A stretch of DNA of 64,000 bases. Source: Cordylochernes scorpioides. Taxonomy: Eukaryota > Arthropoda > Arachnida > Pseudoscorpiones > Chernetidae. The notes beneath the pieces were generated by a model, which ran no database searches, was not told the origin of the DNA, and saw nothing but the letters and a program-made list of their open reading frames with translations. Location of the stretch: contig CP092863.1 in assembly GCA_030710605.1 (NCBI GenBank), positions 57,762,899 through 57,826,898 of the forward strand. Reading direction: 5' to 3'. Positions 36,430 to 45,852 of this stretch are shown one piece after another. The position numbers and the translations under genes are program-made. Positions within the stretch are counted from its first letter, which is position 1, and every line of letters begins with the position of its first letter.

Positions 36430-37064
36430 GGGTATTTATTATTTTATTAACAGAGTATCATTTTTATATTGTCCGGATAATTGGCGACTTTAGTACGTGG
36501 CTCCAGGAGTTACCTCAAGAGAGAGTGTCATCCTGAAGTTTGTCTTTTCTAATTTTCCGCGTGGCGGTGGCCGGGTAAATTATGGAAGACAAACTGAATA
36601 TCGCCGAGAAGACCTTGATGCCATGGGTGCTGTAATTACATTTTTAGAGGCTGGCTCCAGGATTCCACCGCCGTGTCAAAGTCAAGACTTCCCTCCAAGA
36701 TGACGATGTCCCTATAGACGACACGACGACAAAGCCGATCTTCACGCCATAAGAAAAAGGACATAAAAGTACTAGAGACAAAGTTCCAAGACTTCGATGG
36801 AATCCTTGGCAGAAGCACGTCAGATCCATGTCAGTAAGTACAAAAATTGCAAGCTGTGGGTCACAGCTCCCATATGGAAAAGGAGCTCTGTGTAGAAAAG
36901 TATTTATTATTTTATTAACAGAGTATCTATTTTGGTGTTTATTTTGGCTACTCTGTACACTTCTCTCATTGTTTATATTTTTTTTATCATCCATAGTTTA
37001 TCCTTGCCTTAAATAAATTGCTGTGTCATCCTGAAGTTTGTTTTTCCTAATTTTCCACGTGGCA
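36430..37064 (+). mobile_element. TRIM retrotransposon, copy 2
   Basis: This is the same family as 24122-24859 in opposite orientation. The 3' LTR at 36891-37064 (174 bp) starts tgtagaaaag, ends ccacgtggca and is preceded by the purine tract ggaaaaggagctc. The 5' LTR (about 36430-36565) is degenerate. Its end is joined to ggtggccgggtaaattatgg where the primer-binding site should be. The interior (36570-36890) matches copy 1, including tccatgtcagtaa and cttcgatggaatccttggcag, and encodes no recognisable protein. Confidence 0.7.
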
Positions 37065-37380
37065 ATATTCATATTTGTTATATGTATCTCTGTCTTTCAA
37101 TAATTATGTTAAAGCAATTTATTTATTAAAAAGGGAAAGGTGCCTTTTTTGTACATTTCTGAATATAAGAGAAATATGCTGTGAGGTATACCTACAGTGA
37201 AAGTAAATTTCCTGTAGATTAAGCATAATATATACATTGTGTTTTGAAAATAGAGAAATCCGTATATAAATCATTAGATAATAAATATTTATTCAATCCA
37301 TTATATGCCTTTTTATTATCTAATATATATATTTTTTACCTCTAAAAAGAAAGGTCACATCTCCCGTCAAAATAAGCGCT

Positions 37381-37689
37381 GTTGACCGCAAACTAGTGGA
37401 CTTGGGTCGGTGACAAAGCTACAACACCAGTTTTGCTAAATTCAGAGCGCTCACCTAAGACCATGGTTTTGGACTAATAACCCTTGTCAATGAGAGCAGC
37501 CTTTGATTTCATGAGATCGACATGGGATTCATAAAAATCCCAGAGCCTGTCAAAGAGGTGGCTATGTGACTAGGCCAAATATCTGACCAAAACTTAGAGC
37601 TTTTACCCTGAAACCTTGGTTTCCGTGAATTTGCCAAAGCTGATGTAGTTGCTTTGTCATAGACCCGAGTCCACTTATTTGCGGACGCG
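37381..37689. mobile_element. Foldback MITE with about 80-bp inverted repeats
   Basis: The left arm (gcaaactagtggacttgggt, 37388 onward) and right arm (acccgagtccacttatttgc, to 37683) are inverted repeats of about 80 bp with scattered mismatches. The centre is about 140 bp. It has no coding capacity, and the target duplication was not resolved. Confidence 0.65.
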
Positions 37690-38160
37690 AATGCACTTAG
37701 TTTAAGAGTTTATTTGAAGATAAGAGGTTACTTTTTATAGATTAACATACTACCGGCAGAACTTTCATCTCTATATGCTGCCATATAAGACCGCCATTGA
37801 AGAATGTCGACCTTCTCTGGTGAATGTCGCACCCACCCACGTCGGTGTATTTGGTCCTATCCTGGTACATTCACTGTGCATGACAACATATCTGTTCTGG
37901 TTAAGGTCGAACAAATATTTTGTTTTGCTGTGAATGAGGTCACGTGGTATCTATTTATTATACTCTGGAAAACCTGTGTTTGTCAGTTTTGTGCAGGGCA
38001 AGTGCAAGATTCTTTTTAATTTTTCAAGAAATTTCTCTGAAATTAATTCTGAACTTAATTATATTAAAACCAAGTGCAGCACGCCTTTGGATTACAGACA
38101 ATTAAAACGTTTTGACATTTATATAATAAATTCAAGACTCAAAACTATTTAGGCGTAAAT
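37690..38160. other. Spacer, no gene seen
   Basis: There are short open frames without motifs. The sequence around 37800-37950 is moderately GC-rich but not recognised. Confidence 0.4.
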
Positions 38161-38164
38161 GTAT

Positions 38165-38390
38165 TTTTTAAATAAGCAATTTCCTACTGACCTTATTGCA
38201 ATTTGAAAATGTTTTGAGGGTCTGGCTCATCTGTGTTGAACCCTCCCAGAAGTTTCGCCAATTTATTCTACCATACCTCTCTAGTATTGAATTAGACTAG
38301 TTTACTTCTATATCCGGCACACACAACACACATTAAATGGGAATTCTGGGTGAAGCTATTCAATGAAACTATGGACATAATATTTGAGGA
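38165..38390 (+). repeat. Dispersed repeat, copy 2
   Basis: It matches 7255-7470 (ctggctcatctgtgttgaac, tttcgccaatttattctacc, actatggacat) in the same orientation. It may be the end of a longer mobile element. Confidence 0.6.
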
Positions 38391-39149
38391 AAATAGAAGG
38401 CTATTAAAATATTGCATCCAGCATTTCTCTTCAACTGATGAATCAGAAATGAAAGTATTTTTGGTATCACCAGCCCTGACTGAACAAAACTATTTCAATA
38501 AAAACAGCGGCAGCGAAATAGAATATTTTTCTTCGAGCAACAAAAATGTTGAAAAATAAAATTATCTACTACTCAAATTGGGATGTCGTACGAATACAAG
38601 ACTCTGACCGAGGCCGTACAGATGACCGGAGTGTACTGATGGTTGATGTTGAAATAGAAGACTCAAATTTATTAATTAACAAACAAAAATCCTCAAGCAT
38701 CTTAATGCGGCAATCAGTTTTCGTAAATTGTAAAAAAACAGTTACACTTTCCATAGATAATATTTATTTCATATTTTATAGATTATATATTTCTCTTTCT
38801 TTTCAGCTAATTCGAGAAGTGGGCAATACCCACCGTCATTGTAAGAAGAAGTGTTTCACGGTTTAATGTGCACTTGTAAAAGCAAGGGACTCGTCTGCCA
38901 TTCAAAGTGTCATAACAATTTAACTTGTTTCAATAAATACGATTGTTTAAAAATTACAAAATATTTTCTCACAATGAGTTTCTTTTTTATTACAAAACGC
39001 TAGCTTTCAAGCGATAATCGCTCTTAAACGGGCTTAAAAAAACATCGACTATATCCTACAAGAAATATTTACAAAAAGATACACGCGCATAATGGATATT
39101 TACAAAAGAAATATTAAATTGGTATGTAATTTAACAATTTTATAGAATA
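38391..39149. other. Spacer, no gene seen
   Basis: Open frames at 38350-38866 overlap on both strands and show no known domain. The sequence near 38961-38982 shares about 20 bp with the palindrome at 22148. Sequence to 39149 is the target site of the Helitron. Confidence 0.4.
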
Positions 39150-39179
39150 CTAGCGGGTGTACCCGGCTCCGCCCGGGTT
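39150..39179 (-). promoter_or_regulatory. Helitron 3' terminal hairpin and CTAG
   Basis: The + strand tagcgggtgtacccggctcc leads into gcccgggt. On the element strand ACCCGG and CCGGGT pair around a 6-nt loop, 10-11 nt before CTAG. This hairpin acts as the rolling-circle termination signal in Helitrons. Confidence 0.85.
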
Positions 39180-39466
39180 TTACTCGAGGGAATGTTTGTA
39201 GTCTAGTATGTTGATATAATAAATCTATCTGAATATTAGGAAAGGTCAGGTAATTTTTTTGTAGGGTGATGCTCTGAAAAAGAACGCTATACCACTTTAT
39301 CACTAAACAAATTGGTGAGTCAAAAATAAGCAACCTAAACAATCCATTAGCTTTGCAAGATAAGAAAAGAAATAGAGAAATGCATGCAAAATTCTCAACA
39401 CAAATCAAAATCTTTAATCCTCAGAAGTAATGTATATTAGGTAGGATGAGGTTTATTTTGTTTCTA

Positions 39467-39788
39467 TTACATTACATCATCTTTAAATCTCAAAGCAGAG
39501 CAAAACTGGCATACCCGAGACATTTGGCCTATATCGACAGATGAATCAGCTTTATAATCAATATGGGTTTTACTGCAAACCTGAAAACGGCTTATGAGTC
39601 CAAAGCTGAATACGCTGAACAGGAACTTGCATAGTTTGTGTAGCTGCGACGCGGGCTTCAGAATACCTAAGACGGCGAAGCGCACGACGCGTCTCACTTT
39701 GAAGTGGTGTCTCAATAGCTCTAGCATTCCTATATCTCCTGGAAGCAGCCGTATTCCTACCAAGTAAACGTCGGCTGTGGCGAGGCAT
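39467..39788 (-). pseudogene. Helitron Rep-helicase N-terminal remnant
   Basis: The first frame starts MPRHSRRLLGRNTAASRRYRN and contains an Arg-rich repeat (ETRRALRRLRYSEARVAATQT) typical of the N-terminus of Helitron-encoded proteins. After a frameshift near 39580 the second frame reads DIGQMSRVCQFCSALRFKDD, the conserved CxxC segment that leads into the Rep part. It then ends. Rep catalytic HUH motifs and the helicase are missing. Confidence 0.75.
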
Positions 39789-39799
39789 ATTCTGAAAAA

Positions 39800-41340
39800 A
39801 AAATTAGAATGAGATTAATAACAAAAGCTTCAAAACCAGCAATTTCTAAACAAAGCATAAAAATTTCCTGTCTTTTTGAGGTAAAAATCAAAATTTTTAA
39901 ATTTTTTATTCAAAATAACCTTCAGATATGTTAAAAAGATTTAAAAAAACTAAAATCATAATATTATATATTACCAAAAAATTAATGTACAAAACCAGTT
40001 ATCATTAAAAAGCTTCAAAAATAGACCAACCGCTGGATACGGCAATGAAAAAGCATGCTTTTTTGAGGTAAAAAATAGAAATAATTTTATAAAATACAAA
40101 ATACAACCCCTATATGTTAAAAAACTATAAATAATCTAAATATAAAATATTTGATCAAATAAATTAAAATATCTTTAAAAAAATTTTGATGAAGGACTTC
40201 AAAAAGACAAATAAATGAATCCGTAAAAGAAATCCCTTGCTTATTTAAAAATATAAATAACCTATTTTTTAGATACAACCCATATATGTAGAAAATATAA
40301 TAAATAAACTGTATTTAAAAGATCAAAGCAATAATTAAAAAATTCCATAAGAAAATTTAAAAAAGGACCTCAAAATGACCCATAATTGAACACAATGAAA
40401 TTGCTTGCTCTTTTTTGCGATTAATAATAAAAAAAAAACAAATATTTTAAAAAACACAACACCTATATGTTATAAATAATTTGTATTTGAAAGATCTAAA
40501 TAATTAAATAAAAATTTCTTAAGAAATATTTGAGAAGGGCCTCATAATGACAATCACATAAACATATCAATAAAATATCTTGCATCTTAGTGAAAAAAAA
40601 AGGAAATAACCCAAAATTTGTTTACAAAACAACCCATATATGTGGAAAACACCATAAATAATCTACTTCTAAAATATCTAAGCAATTAAATAAAATTTTG
40701 TTAAGGTCCTCAAAAAAGACATAAAATTGAGCACATTAATGAAATTTCAAGCTTTTTAGTGAATAAAATAGAAATAACCCAATTTTTTTTTTGCAAAACA
40801 ACCCATATAAGTGGAAAACACCATAAATAATCTGTTATTAAAATATCTAAACAATTAATTAAAAATTTTGTTAAGGTCCTCAAAAAAGACATAAAATTGA
40901 GCACATTAATGAAATTTCTAGCTTTTCAGTGAAAAAAATAGAAATAACCCTAATTATTTTTACAAAACAACCCATATATGTGGAAAACACCATAAATAAT
41001 CTGTTTTTAAAATATCAAAGCAATTAATTAAAATTTTGTTAATGTCCTCAGAAAGACATAAAATTGAGCACATTAATGAAATTTCAATCTTTTTTTGTAA
41101 AAAATAATATAAATAACCTTAGTCTTATAAAAATACTAACCACGTAAGTTAGAAATAGCATATATAATCTGTATATAAAATAAAAAAGAAATAAATTAAA
41201 ATTAGCCTAAAAATTTATCTAAAATATAAAATTGATCTCATCAAGTAAGGCTTCAACTTTTTTTGATATAAAATATGAAAACTATAAAATAAAAGTATCT
41301 TACCATGTATAAAATTTATTAAAATATATATAAAAAAGAT
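39800..41340. repeat. Degenerate 170-bp satellite inside the Helitron
   Basis: A word like acaacccatatatgtggaaa recurs near 39916, 40103, 40274, 40455, 40628, 40797, 40966, 41136 and 41301, about 170-187 bp apart and near-exactly 170 bp in the last part. Units include taaggtcctcaaaaaagaca and attgagcacattaatgaaat. Conservation is highest in the middle (40600-41070) and fades towards both edges. Confidence 0.85.
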
Positions 41341-41661
41341 TAAAACTAATTTTCCAAGAAGCGCAAAAGTGTAAACACTTTTGAAAGTGTAAAGACTTTA
41401 ACTCTGTTGAATTTTTTTATATTTTATCGATAACAGCAAAGTTATGTATGTTAAAGTTAGGGAAAATATTTTGATGTTAAGCAAAACCTGCTCCATCTCG
41501 TTTTACATAAATGTTGAAAATTTGGTCGAAATTGATGCATTGTAACGAAAGTTTTTAGTGATCCCCACTTATGAAATTTGCATTTTATTAATATAGATAT
41601 ATATATATTTTTTAGGGCATCCAGAACCTATAAAATTGATCTATTGATTTCTTCTGAGATA

Positions 41662-42350
41662 TCAGTAGTGTGATGGTAAATCTATCTTCCTTTTTATACT
41701 GTTATATTCATTGGAAATGGGAGATTCTAAGAGTAACCGTTGATATTTTTTATTAATATTTTTGTAGTGGAATTTCGTTTCTGTTATGTTAAATTGGTGA
41801 CCGGTCTGTGCAATATGTTGATAGATCATAGAACGTTGGTCTTTTGTTCTTATATTTCTGTTGTGTTCATTAAGTCTAATTTGTATTAATCTTCCTATCT
41901 CACCTATGTAGGTAGCATTGCAGTCTTGGCATTGAATTGAGTAAATTGCAATAGTTTGAAGTTTAGGTTCCAGTTTAAAAAACAACTGGAACCTAAACTT
42001 CAAACCAATGCAATTTACTGGTGTTAAGTGAATGTTTAAGACAAGTTTGGGCATTTCAGTTTCGGACATTCTAGATTGTCTACGAAGCACTTTGGACTAA
42101 AGTATAAAGTGTGATTAGAAAGGAACGAATTGTCTTTTACTAAATGTGTTCAATTATTCGGCAAGAATATCAGATTTCAAAGGAGGGAATATATCAAAAA
42201 GGTTTTCTGAAGTAGATTTCTAGAGAATGGATTTTTTCTAGTATAATTTATTTTTTGAAGAGGATTTGTACTATGAAAATATTCATAATGTGTGTGTTCT
42301 TCAAGTAATTTTTCATAATTTATTCACATAATCATTGATCTATAGCAAAT
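41662..42350 (-). pseudogene. Penelope-like GIY-YIG endonuclease region
   Basis: The frame 42090-41662 contains IYSIQCQDCNATYIGEIGR, then IRLNEHNRNIR and YQHIAQTGHQFNITETKF. This is the GIY-YIG nuclease signature with the CxxC insertion common in Penelope-like retroelements, where it forms the C-terminus after the RT. It ends with RKIDLPSHY. Upstream sequence to 42350 reads as coding with two stops but has no RT motif I can name. The segment 41940-42019 is an inverted duplication that disturbs the start of the domain. The Helitron lies just downstream and the copia element just upstream. Confidence 0.65.
41940..42019. repeat. 36-bp-arm hairpin inside the Penelope-like gene
   Basis: Arms 41940-41975 and 41984-42019 are complementary with three mismatches around an 8-nt loop. 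Because one arm encodes part of the GIY-YIG domain, the other arm is probably a templated inverted copy of it. Confidence 0.85.
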
Positions 42351-42620
42351 TGTTGAAAGGATTTATGGAGTCGTAGAGGGAGGAAAGATCCTTTATTACC
42401 TAAAGGTATAAAACTATAAAAGAAGGACAAAAGAACAAACTATATGTACATCAGCAGCTCACGCCGGCCTGCCCTATCCACTTAACCGCTAGCCTGCTAC
42501 ACAATCCAACAAGGCTGCGCTATATAGGCAGATGACAATTAGCATAGACAATACTGAAGTTCTATGCAAATCACAAGAGTATTCTATCGTAGAAATATTC
42601 CGGAATTGTAACATTCAACA
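42351..42620 (-). repeat. 3' LTR of copia
   Basis: This 270-bp LTR is preceded on the element strand by the purine-rich GAGAAGAAG (42621-42629), a polypurine tract. Its partner is at 61046-61315. Confidence 0.9.
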
Positions 42621-42629
42621 CTTCTTCTC

Positions 42630-42734
42630 AATTCAGAATATTTCCACATTCCAAGTCCAGAAATACATCTCTCATGTAGAACCCTTGGTAGACTCTTGGT
42701 AAAGATGTCAGCCACGTTTTCCTGGGTGGGCGTA
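42630..42734 (-). pseudogene. Copia RNase H, C-terminal end
   Basis: The minus strand continues the RNase H reading cut at 58483. The typical QENVADIFTKSLP motif of the copia RNase H tail is followed by a short C-terminus and a stop before the 3' LTR. It is in the frame expected if the Polinton and one copy of the 6-bp duplication are removed. Confidence 0.85.
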
Positions 42735-43091
42735 AGTAGTTTAGTAAAGCGCATCCCCAATTCACTTTAATTGTCGTACGTCCTATTAGAGCCCGCTTCT
42801 AAAAATTTGTGTATTATAATTCACTCTAATTGGCTTACGTCTGGAGATTCCCCGTAATAAACTTTAAATACAACTTTTTTTTAAAATGTGTTGCATCCCC
42901 AATTCACTTTAATTGGCCTATGTCCTATATGTGCGTTAAATAGCTGGCGTTATTTTAATTGCCCTAAGGATTCCCAATTCACTTTAATTGCCCTCCTACG
43001 TCATAGGTATTGGAATAATGTTACAAGTATATGACGTAATGTCAGGGTCATATATACATATATATATATAGGCCGATATTTTCTCAAATTG
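42735..43091 (+). repeat. Polinton left terminal inverted repeat
   Basis: This repeat of about 357 bp is inverted at the right end. It carries four spaced copies of a motif like cccaattcactttaattg, near 42756, 42818, 42897 and 42971; some are followed by a tacgtc-type word. A TATA-initiator module sits at the inner edge. The spaced motif is a candidate binding site for the integrase or terminal protein. Confidence 0.93.
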
Positions 43092-43101
43092 CAGTCAGAT
43101 T
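43056..43101 (+). promoter_or_regulatory. Polinton left promoter
   Basis: A TATA run at 43056-43070 is followed by ggccgatattttctcaaatt and the initiator gcagtcagat at 43091-43100. The ATG of the next gene is at 43102, giving a predicted leader of only about 9 nt. The same module occurs before the polymerase gene and in the right inverted repeat. Confidence 0.65.
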
Positions 43102-43386
43102 ATGGAGGCATTCAACAGTATTACCTCTTATCCACCTCTCATAAAATTTGATGAGCTGGAATTAGGCAGTTATAAACTGATAGAACTCAAACTAGTTGAA
43201 ACCCGCTTCGGTCCATCAGTCAAGGCGGTTATAGAAGTAAAAGATTCTCAGCGGACACTATTTCTTCCAAAAAGATATTCAAAGCTGAAGCAATTTCAAT
43301 TAGACGAAATCATCAAAGAAGAATGCTGCTTGATTTTCAAGGAACGCATCGGGAGTACGACAAACTTAGAAATCCAACGTTTGTAA
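43102..43386 (+). CDS. Small Polinton protein, possible OB-fold DNA-binding
   Basis: The 94-residue protein starts MEAFNSITSYPPLIKFDELE. It has the pattern LGSYKLIELKLVETRFGPSVKAVIEVKD...TLFLPKRYSKL, an alternation of strands suggesting a small beta-barrel. I recall similar proteins being abundant in arthropod genomes next to mobile elements, but no catalytic residue is visible. A single-stranded DNA-binding role for protein-primed replication would fit, and this is inference. It is the only rightward gene of the element, and an AATAAA lies 49 nt after the stop (43435-43440). The start is set by the promoter spacing. Confidence 0.6.
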   Translation: MEAFNSITSYPPLIKFDELELGSYKLIELKLVETRFGPSVKAVIEVKDSQRTLFLPKRYSKLKQFQLDEIIKEECCLIFKERIGSTTNLEIQRL

Positions 43387-43484
43387 ATATGCTCCGTTTG
43401 TGTGCACACTTTTTTCTCTTTGAGTCTAAAATGTAATAAAGTTCATGTTGAAAAAAAAAAAAAGTCTTTGTGTGCTCATTTTTT

Positions 43485-44030
43485 TTTAAATCTGTCATAT
43501 CTTTTACCAACTGATATAACGATATAATATTTATGGAAATGTGTGTCAAAAATATATATTTAAAAAAAAAGTGTACATTTTTAAATGGCCAAGCTTTTCC
43601 ATCTAACTTTGGCACTAAAGAGGAAGAAGAAGAAAACAAAGTTTAATATTTTAATAGGTTTTTTCAAAAACTATTTATTTCAAATGTATAATGAAAGAAA
43701 AAAAAGATTAGGTAAAGATTTTTTATTATTTCAAATAAATGGGGATTTATATAAAAGTCTTTTTTTTAATATTAGAATTAGGATATAATTTTAAATTGAA
43801 TAATCTTTTGTTTATTTATTTTGTAAAAAAAAAAATGTATACCACATTTTGTTTAGGGTTATTTGAAAATTGTATGAAAAACACCGTCAATGCATGTATT
43901 TTAGTGTAGAAAAAAAAAACACAAGAAGATTAGTTAAAGATTTTTTATCATTTCAAATAAATGGGGATTCATATAAAAGTCGTTTTTTTTTAATATTAGA
44001 ATTAGGATATAATTTTAAATTGAATAATCT
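43485..44030. repeat. Inverted relics of the right-end cassette, duplicated
   Basis: Sequence after the polyadenylation signal (tctgtcatatcttttacc, 43490 onward) is inverted at 57520-57610. The stretch near 43640-43700 (aggttttttcaaaaactatt, ttatttcaaatgtataatga) resembles the coding region at 57880-57960 on the other strand. A block of about 110 bp (43693-43804) is repeated at 43911-44028. These look like decayed copies of the right-end gene, and the short frames there are not likely to be functional. Confidence 0.6.
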
Positions 44031-44456
44031 AGATAATTTGACACATATATCAATATACTTGTCAGGAAATATGCTATTTTCAGCATTTATAAGTTCTTCC
44101 GCAGTTATTTGAGGAAAAATGACAAACATAATTAAATCCAAATACTTGAAGAATATATCAGCAACTTCAATAGGTAAAAATATAGTCTTATAAATTCCAC
44201 GAGCCTTCTTCATCATGATAATTTCAAAATCACTTCTTTAAATTCTCAATTTAGGTGATTCTAAATAATAAAATAGATCCTTTATTTCATTAGCGTTGAA
44301 GACTAATCCGACTCGGGTGGGTTTGCCGTTCGATTTGCATTTCCGGAGCTCTACACGTCGATGAGATTTGAAAAAAAGTTTATAATTTCGAAGCAGAGGA
44401 AGAGCGAGAAGCGTTTTGTCCAGCATCATATCGCACTCTGAGCTTTTTATTTCCAT
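43953..44456 (-). pseudogene. PC4-like small DNA-binding protein, interrupted by a stop
   Basis: The first part (44456-44238) contains RRVELRKCKSNGKPTRVGLVFNANEIKDLFYYL. This recalls the PC4/Sub1 single-stranded DNA-binding fold with its PTKKGISLT-type motif. The frame meets TAA at 44238-44240 and continues in the same frame to 43953 with KARGIYKTIFLPIEVADIFFKYLD. It is therefore probably one gene of about 168 codons with a nonsense change. It is the last gene of the leftward series. Family assignment is by pattern only. Confidence 0.45.
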
Positions 44457-44608
44457 GTAGACCCAGGAGGTAAAAAAGCCAAATTACTCATTGGGGTTTT
44501 ATTTATTTATTATTGTTATTTTTTTTGCTTTAAATTTGATTTTTTTTTATCATGAAAGAAATGCCAACCCCATCGCCAAAAAAATTTAGCACGAAGCTTT
44601 TTTTAGCT

Positions 44609-45128
44609 CTACACAAGCATTTCATTCATTTTATTGCACAAATAGTGGGATTCAAGAAAGCTTTTATACGAACACACATCGCAGAAGCTACAATGTTCGA
44701 TATATACGGCGTGCAATTTGCAATTCACGCCTATTGTTTTCGATTTGGGTACGTTATACATTTTTTCAAGATCGATCGATGGAATATTTAATTTATCGAA
44801 TATATTTTTTCTCAATACATCCGCCTTTATATGCGAAAGTGCCTCCAAAATTTGAATATAATTCCAAAATATATTTTTCCACGTCGCAAATCCAATTGCC
44901 TTCTCTCCTTGGTTTTTGACACATGAATAGTCCGTGAATTTTCTTCGTGCAATATCTAACTGTTCTTTTGTCCCTCTCACTTAAATGACAACATGTATAA
45001 TTGGGATTATATATTTCAATTATTTCACCGAGGTCGCGGTGTAGGTGCGTCCAAGAGAGTTGGCGAAGTAGCATACCGCTCTCTAGCGGAAAAGCTTCAA
45101 AATCAACGATACAAGATATCTCGTACAT
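44609..45128 (-). pseudogene. Putative exonuclease-like Polinton protein, frameshifted
   Basis: The first frame (45128 to about 44810) begins YEISCIVDFEAFPLESGML, followed by KRTVRYCTKKIHGL. After a one-base slip in an A run near 44806-44812 the reading continues as FDKLNIPSIDLEKMY, with a cysteine/histidine C-terminus (CKLHAVYIEHCSFCDVCSYKSF). A leading VDFEAF acidic pair resembles DnaQ-like 3'-5' exonucleases. I recall this architecture as a recurrent unannotated protein of arthropod mobile DNA. The function is inferred. It overlaps the preceding membrane-protein gene by 26 nt. Confidence 0.45.
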
Positions 45129-45492
45129 GACACAGGCAGGAGAATTCCGAAATAGTCAGCTGTACGCTTCGTTCACCGGGCTTCAACTGTCCCTTCCACA
45201 AATAAAATTGTCTTATGTCAATGACGTCATTGCACAAATGTGCGTAGATCTGTCTTCCTAAATGGGTACCGTTCAAACAAGGATTCAAAATCGCATTAGA
45301 GATTGCACAACCCATAGGTCTTTCCGTACTATTAGAAGATGGGCTGGGAATTGTCATAATGGGAGATACTGTCATTATTATTATGCCACAGAGGAGGAGC
45401 GTTATCACAATTACCCATTTAAGAAAACCAAATAATTTTCGAACACTTGTTGCGGAAACTCGCTTTAGGGACACATACCTCTGCATCGTCAC
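45103..45492 (-). CDS. Small single-pass membrane protein of the Polinton
   Basis: The 129-residue protein has a basic N-terminus (MTMQRYVSLKR...VRK), one hydrophobic segment at about residues 26-42 (WVIVITLLLCGIIIMTV) and a 75-residue cysteine-containing tail with two N-x-S/T sites (SNST, NGT). That layout suits a type II membrane protein. It overlaps the upstream gene by 74 nt and the downstream one by 26 nt. A role in virion egress or membrane interaction is possible, but no homologue is recognised. Confidence 0.6.
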   Translation of the reverse strand: MTMQRYVSLKRVSATSVRKLFGFLKWVIVITLLLCGIIIMTVSPIMTIPSPSSNSTERPMGCAISNAILNPCLNGTHLGRQIYAHLCNDVIDIRQFYLWKGQLKPGERSVQLTISEFSCLCHVRDILYR

Positions 45493-45847
45493 GAGTTTCG
45501 AGGATAATTATATTTCCCGATTCTAGTTTGTGCGTTAAATAGCTGGAATTTTCTTGGCGGTGTCTGAACGTTAGAGATCTTTCTTTGCCTAAGCACAAGA
45601 AGGCATTGACCCCGATTGGAAGGGGCCTCCAAGATTTAAAAATTTCTCCTCTATTTACGGAAATAACTTCGATAGTATGAAATGGATGAGGAGTTATATT
45701 ACTGATTCTTTTACTAAGAAATTCAACGTCTATGCTTTTTTTACGCGCTAAATGCCATGAAATAGAAGGCTTGAATAATTTATATTTATAGATATTGATA
45801 TTTAATGGAGGGACAAACTGCCAAATGTCGTCAACAGCGTCTTCCAT
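45419..45847 (-). CDS. Unknown Polinton protein, faint AlkB/2OG-oxygenase resemblance
   Basis: The protein has 142 residues. The C-terminal half reads GVNAFLCLGKERSLTFRHR, SGNIIILE and CVPK. This resembles the second half of AlkB-type double-stranded beta-helix proteins (SLG..R.F.LR, G.LLVM, VPK). The iron-binding HxD motif is not present where it should be (SWRPLPIGVN instead). It is therefore either inactive or a different jelly-roll protein. It starts 5 nt after the protease stop codon. Confidence 0.5.
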   Translation of the reverse strand: MEDAVDDIWQFVPPLNINIYKYKLFKPSISWHLARKKSIDVEFLSKRISNITPHPFHTIEVISVNRGEIFKSWRPLPIGVNAFLCLGKERSLTFRHRQENSSYLTHKLESGNIIILETRDDAEVCVPKASFRNKCSKIIWFS

Positions 45848-45852
45848 ATCTC

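Larger units (their letters stand above)
39150..41597 (-). mobile_element. Helitron, non-autonomous
   Basis: On the minus strand the element begins TCTATATTAATAAAATGC at 41597, preceded by A. It ends with a GC-rich hairpin and CTAG at 39150, followed by T. This is the TC...CTAG structure and A^T insertion site of Helitrons, without target duplication or inverted repeats. At 2.4 kb it holds only an N-terminal piece of Rep-helicase plus a satellite array, so it needs a helper. Confidence 0.85.

Noticed and set aside
44236..44242. Programmed stop-codon readthrough in the PC4-like gene
   Set aside because: There is no readthrough context or downstream structure to support it; a nonsense change is the simpler reading.
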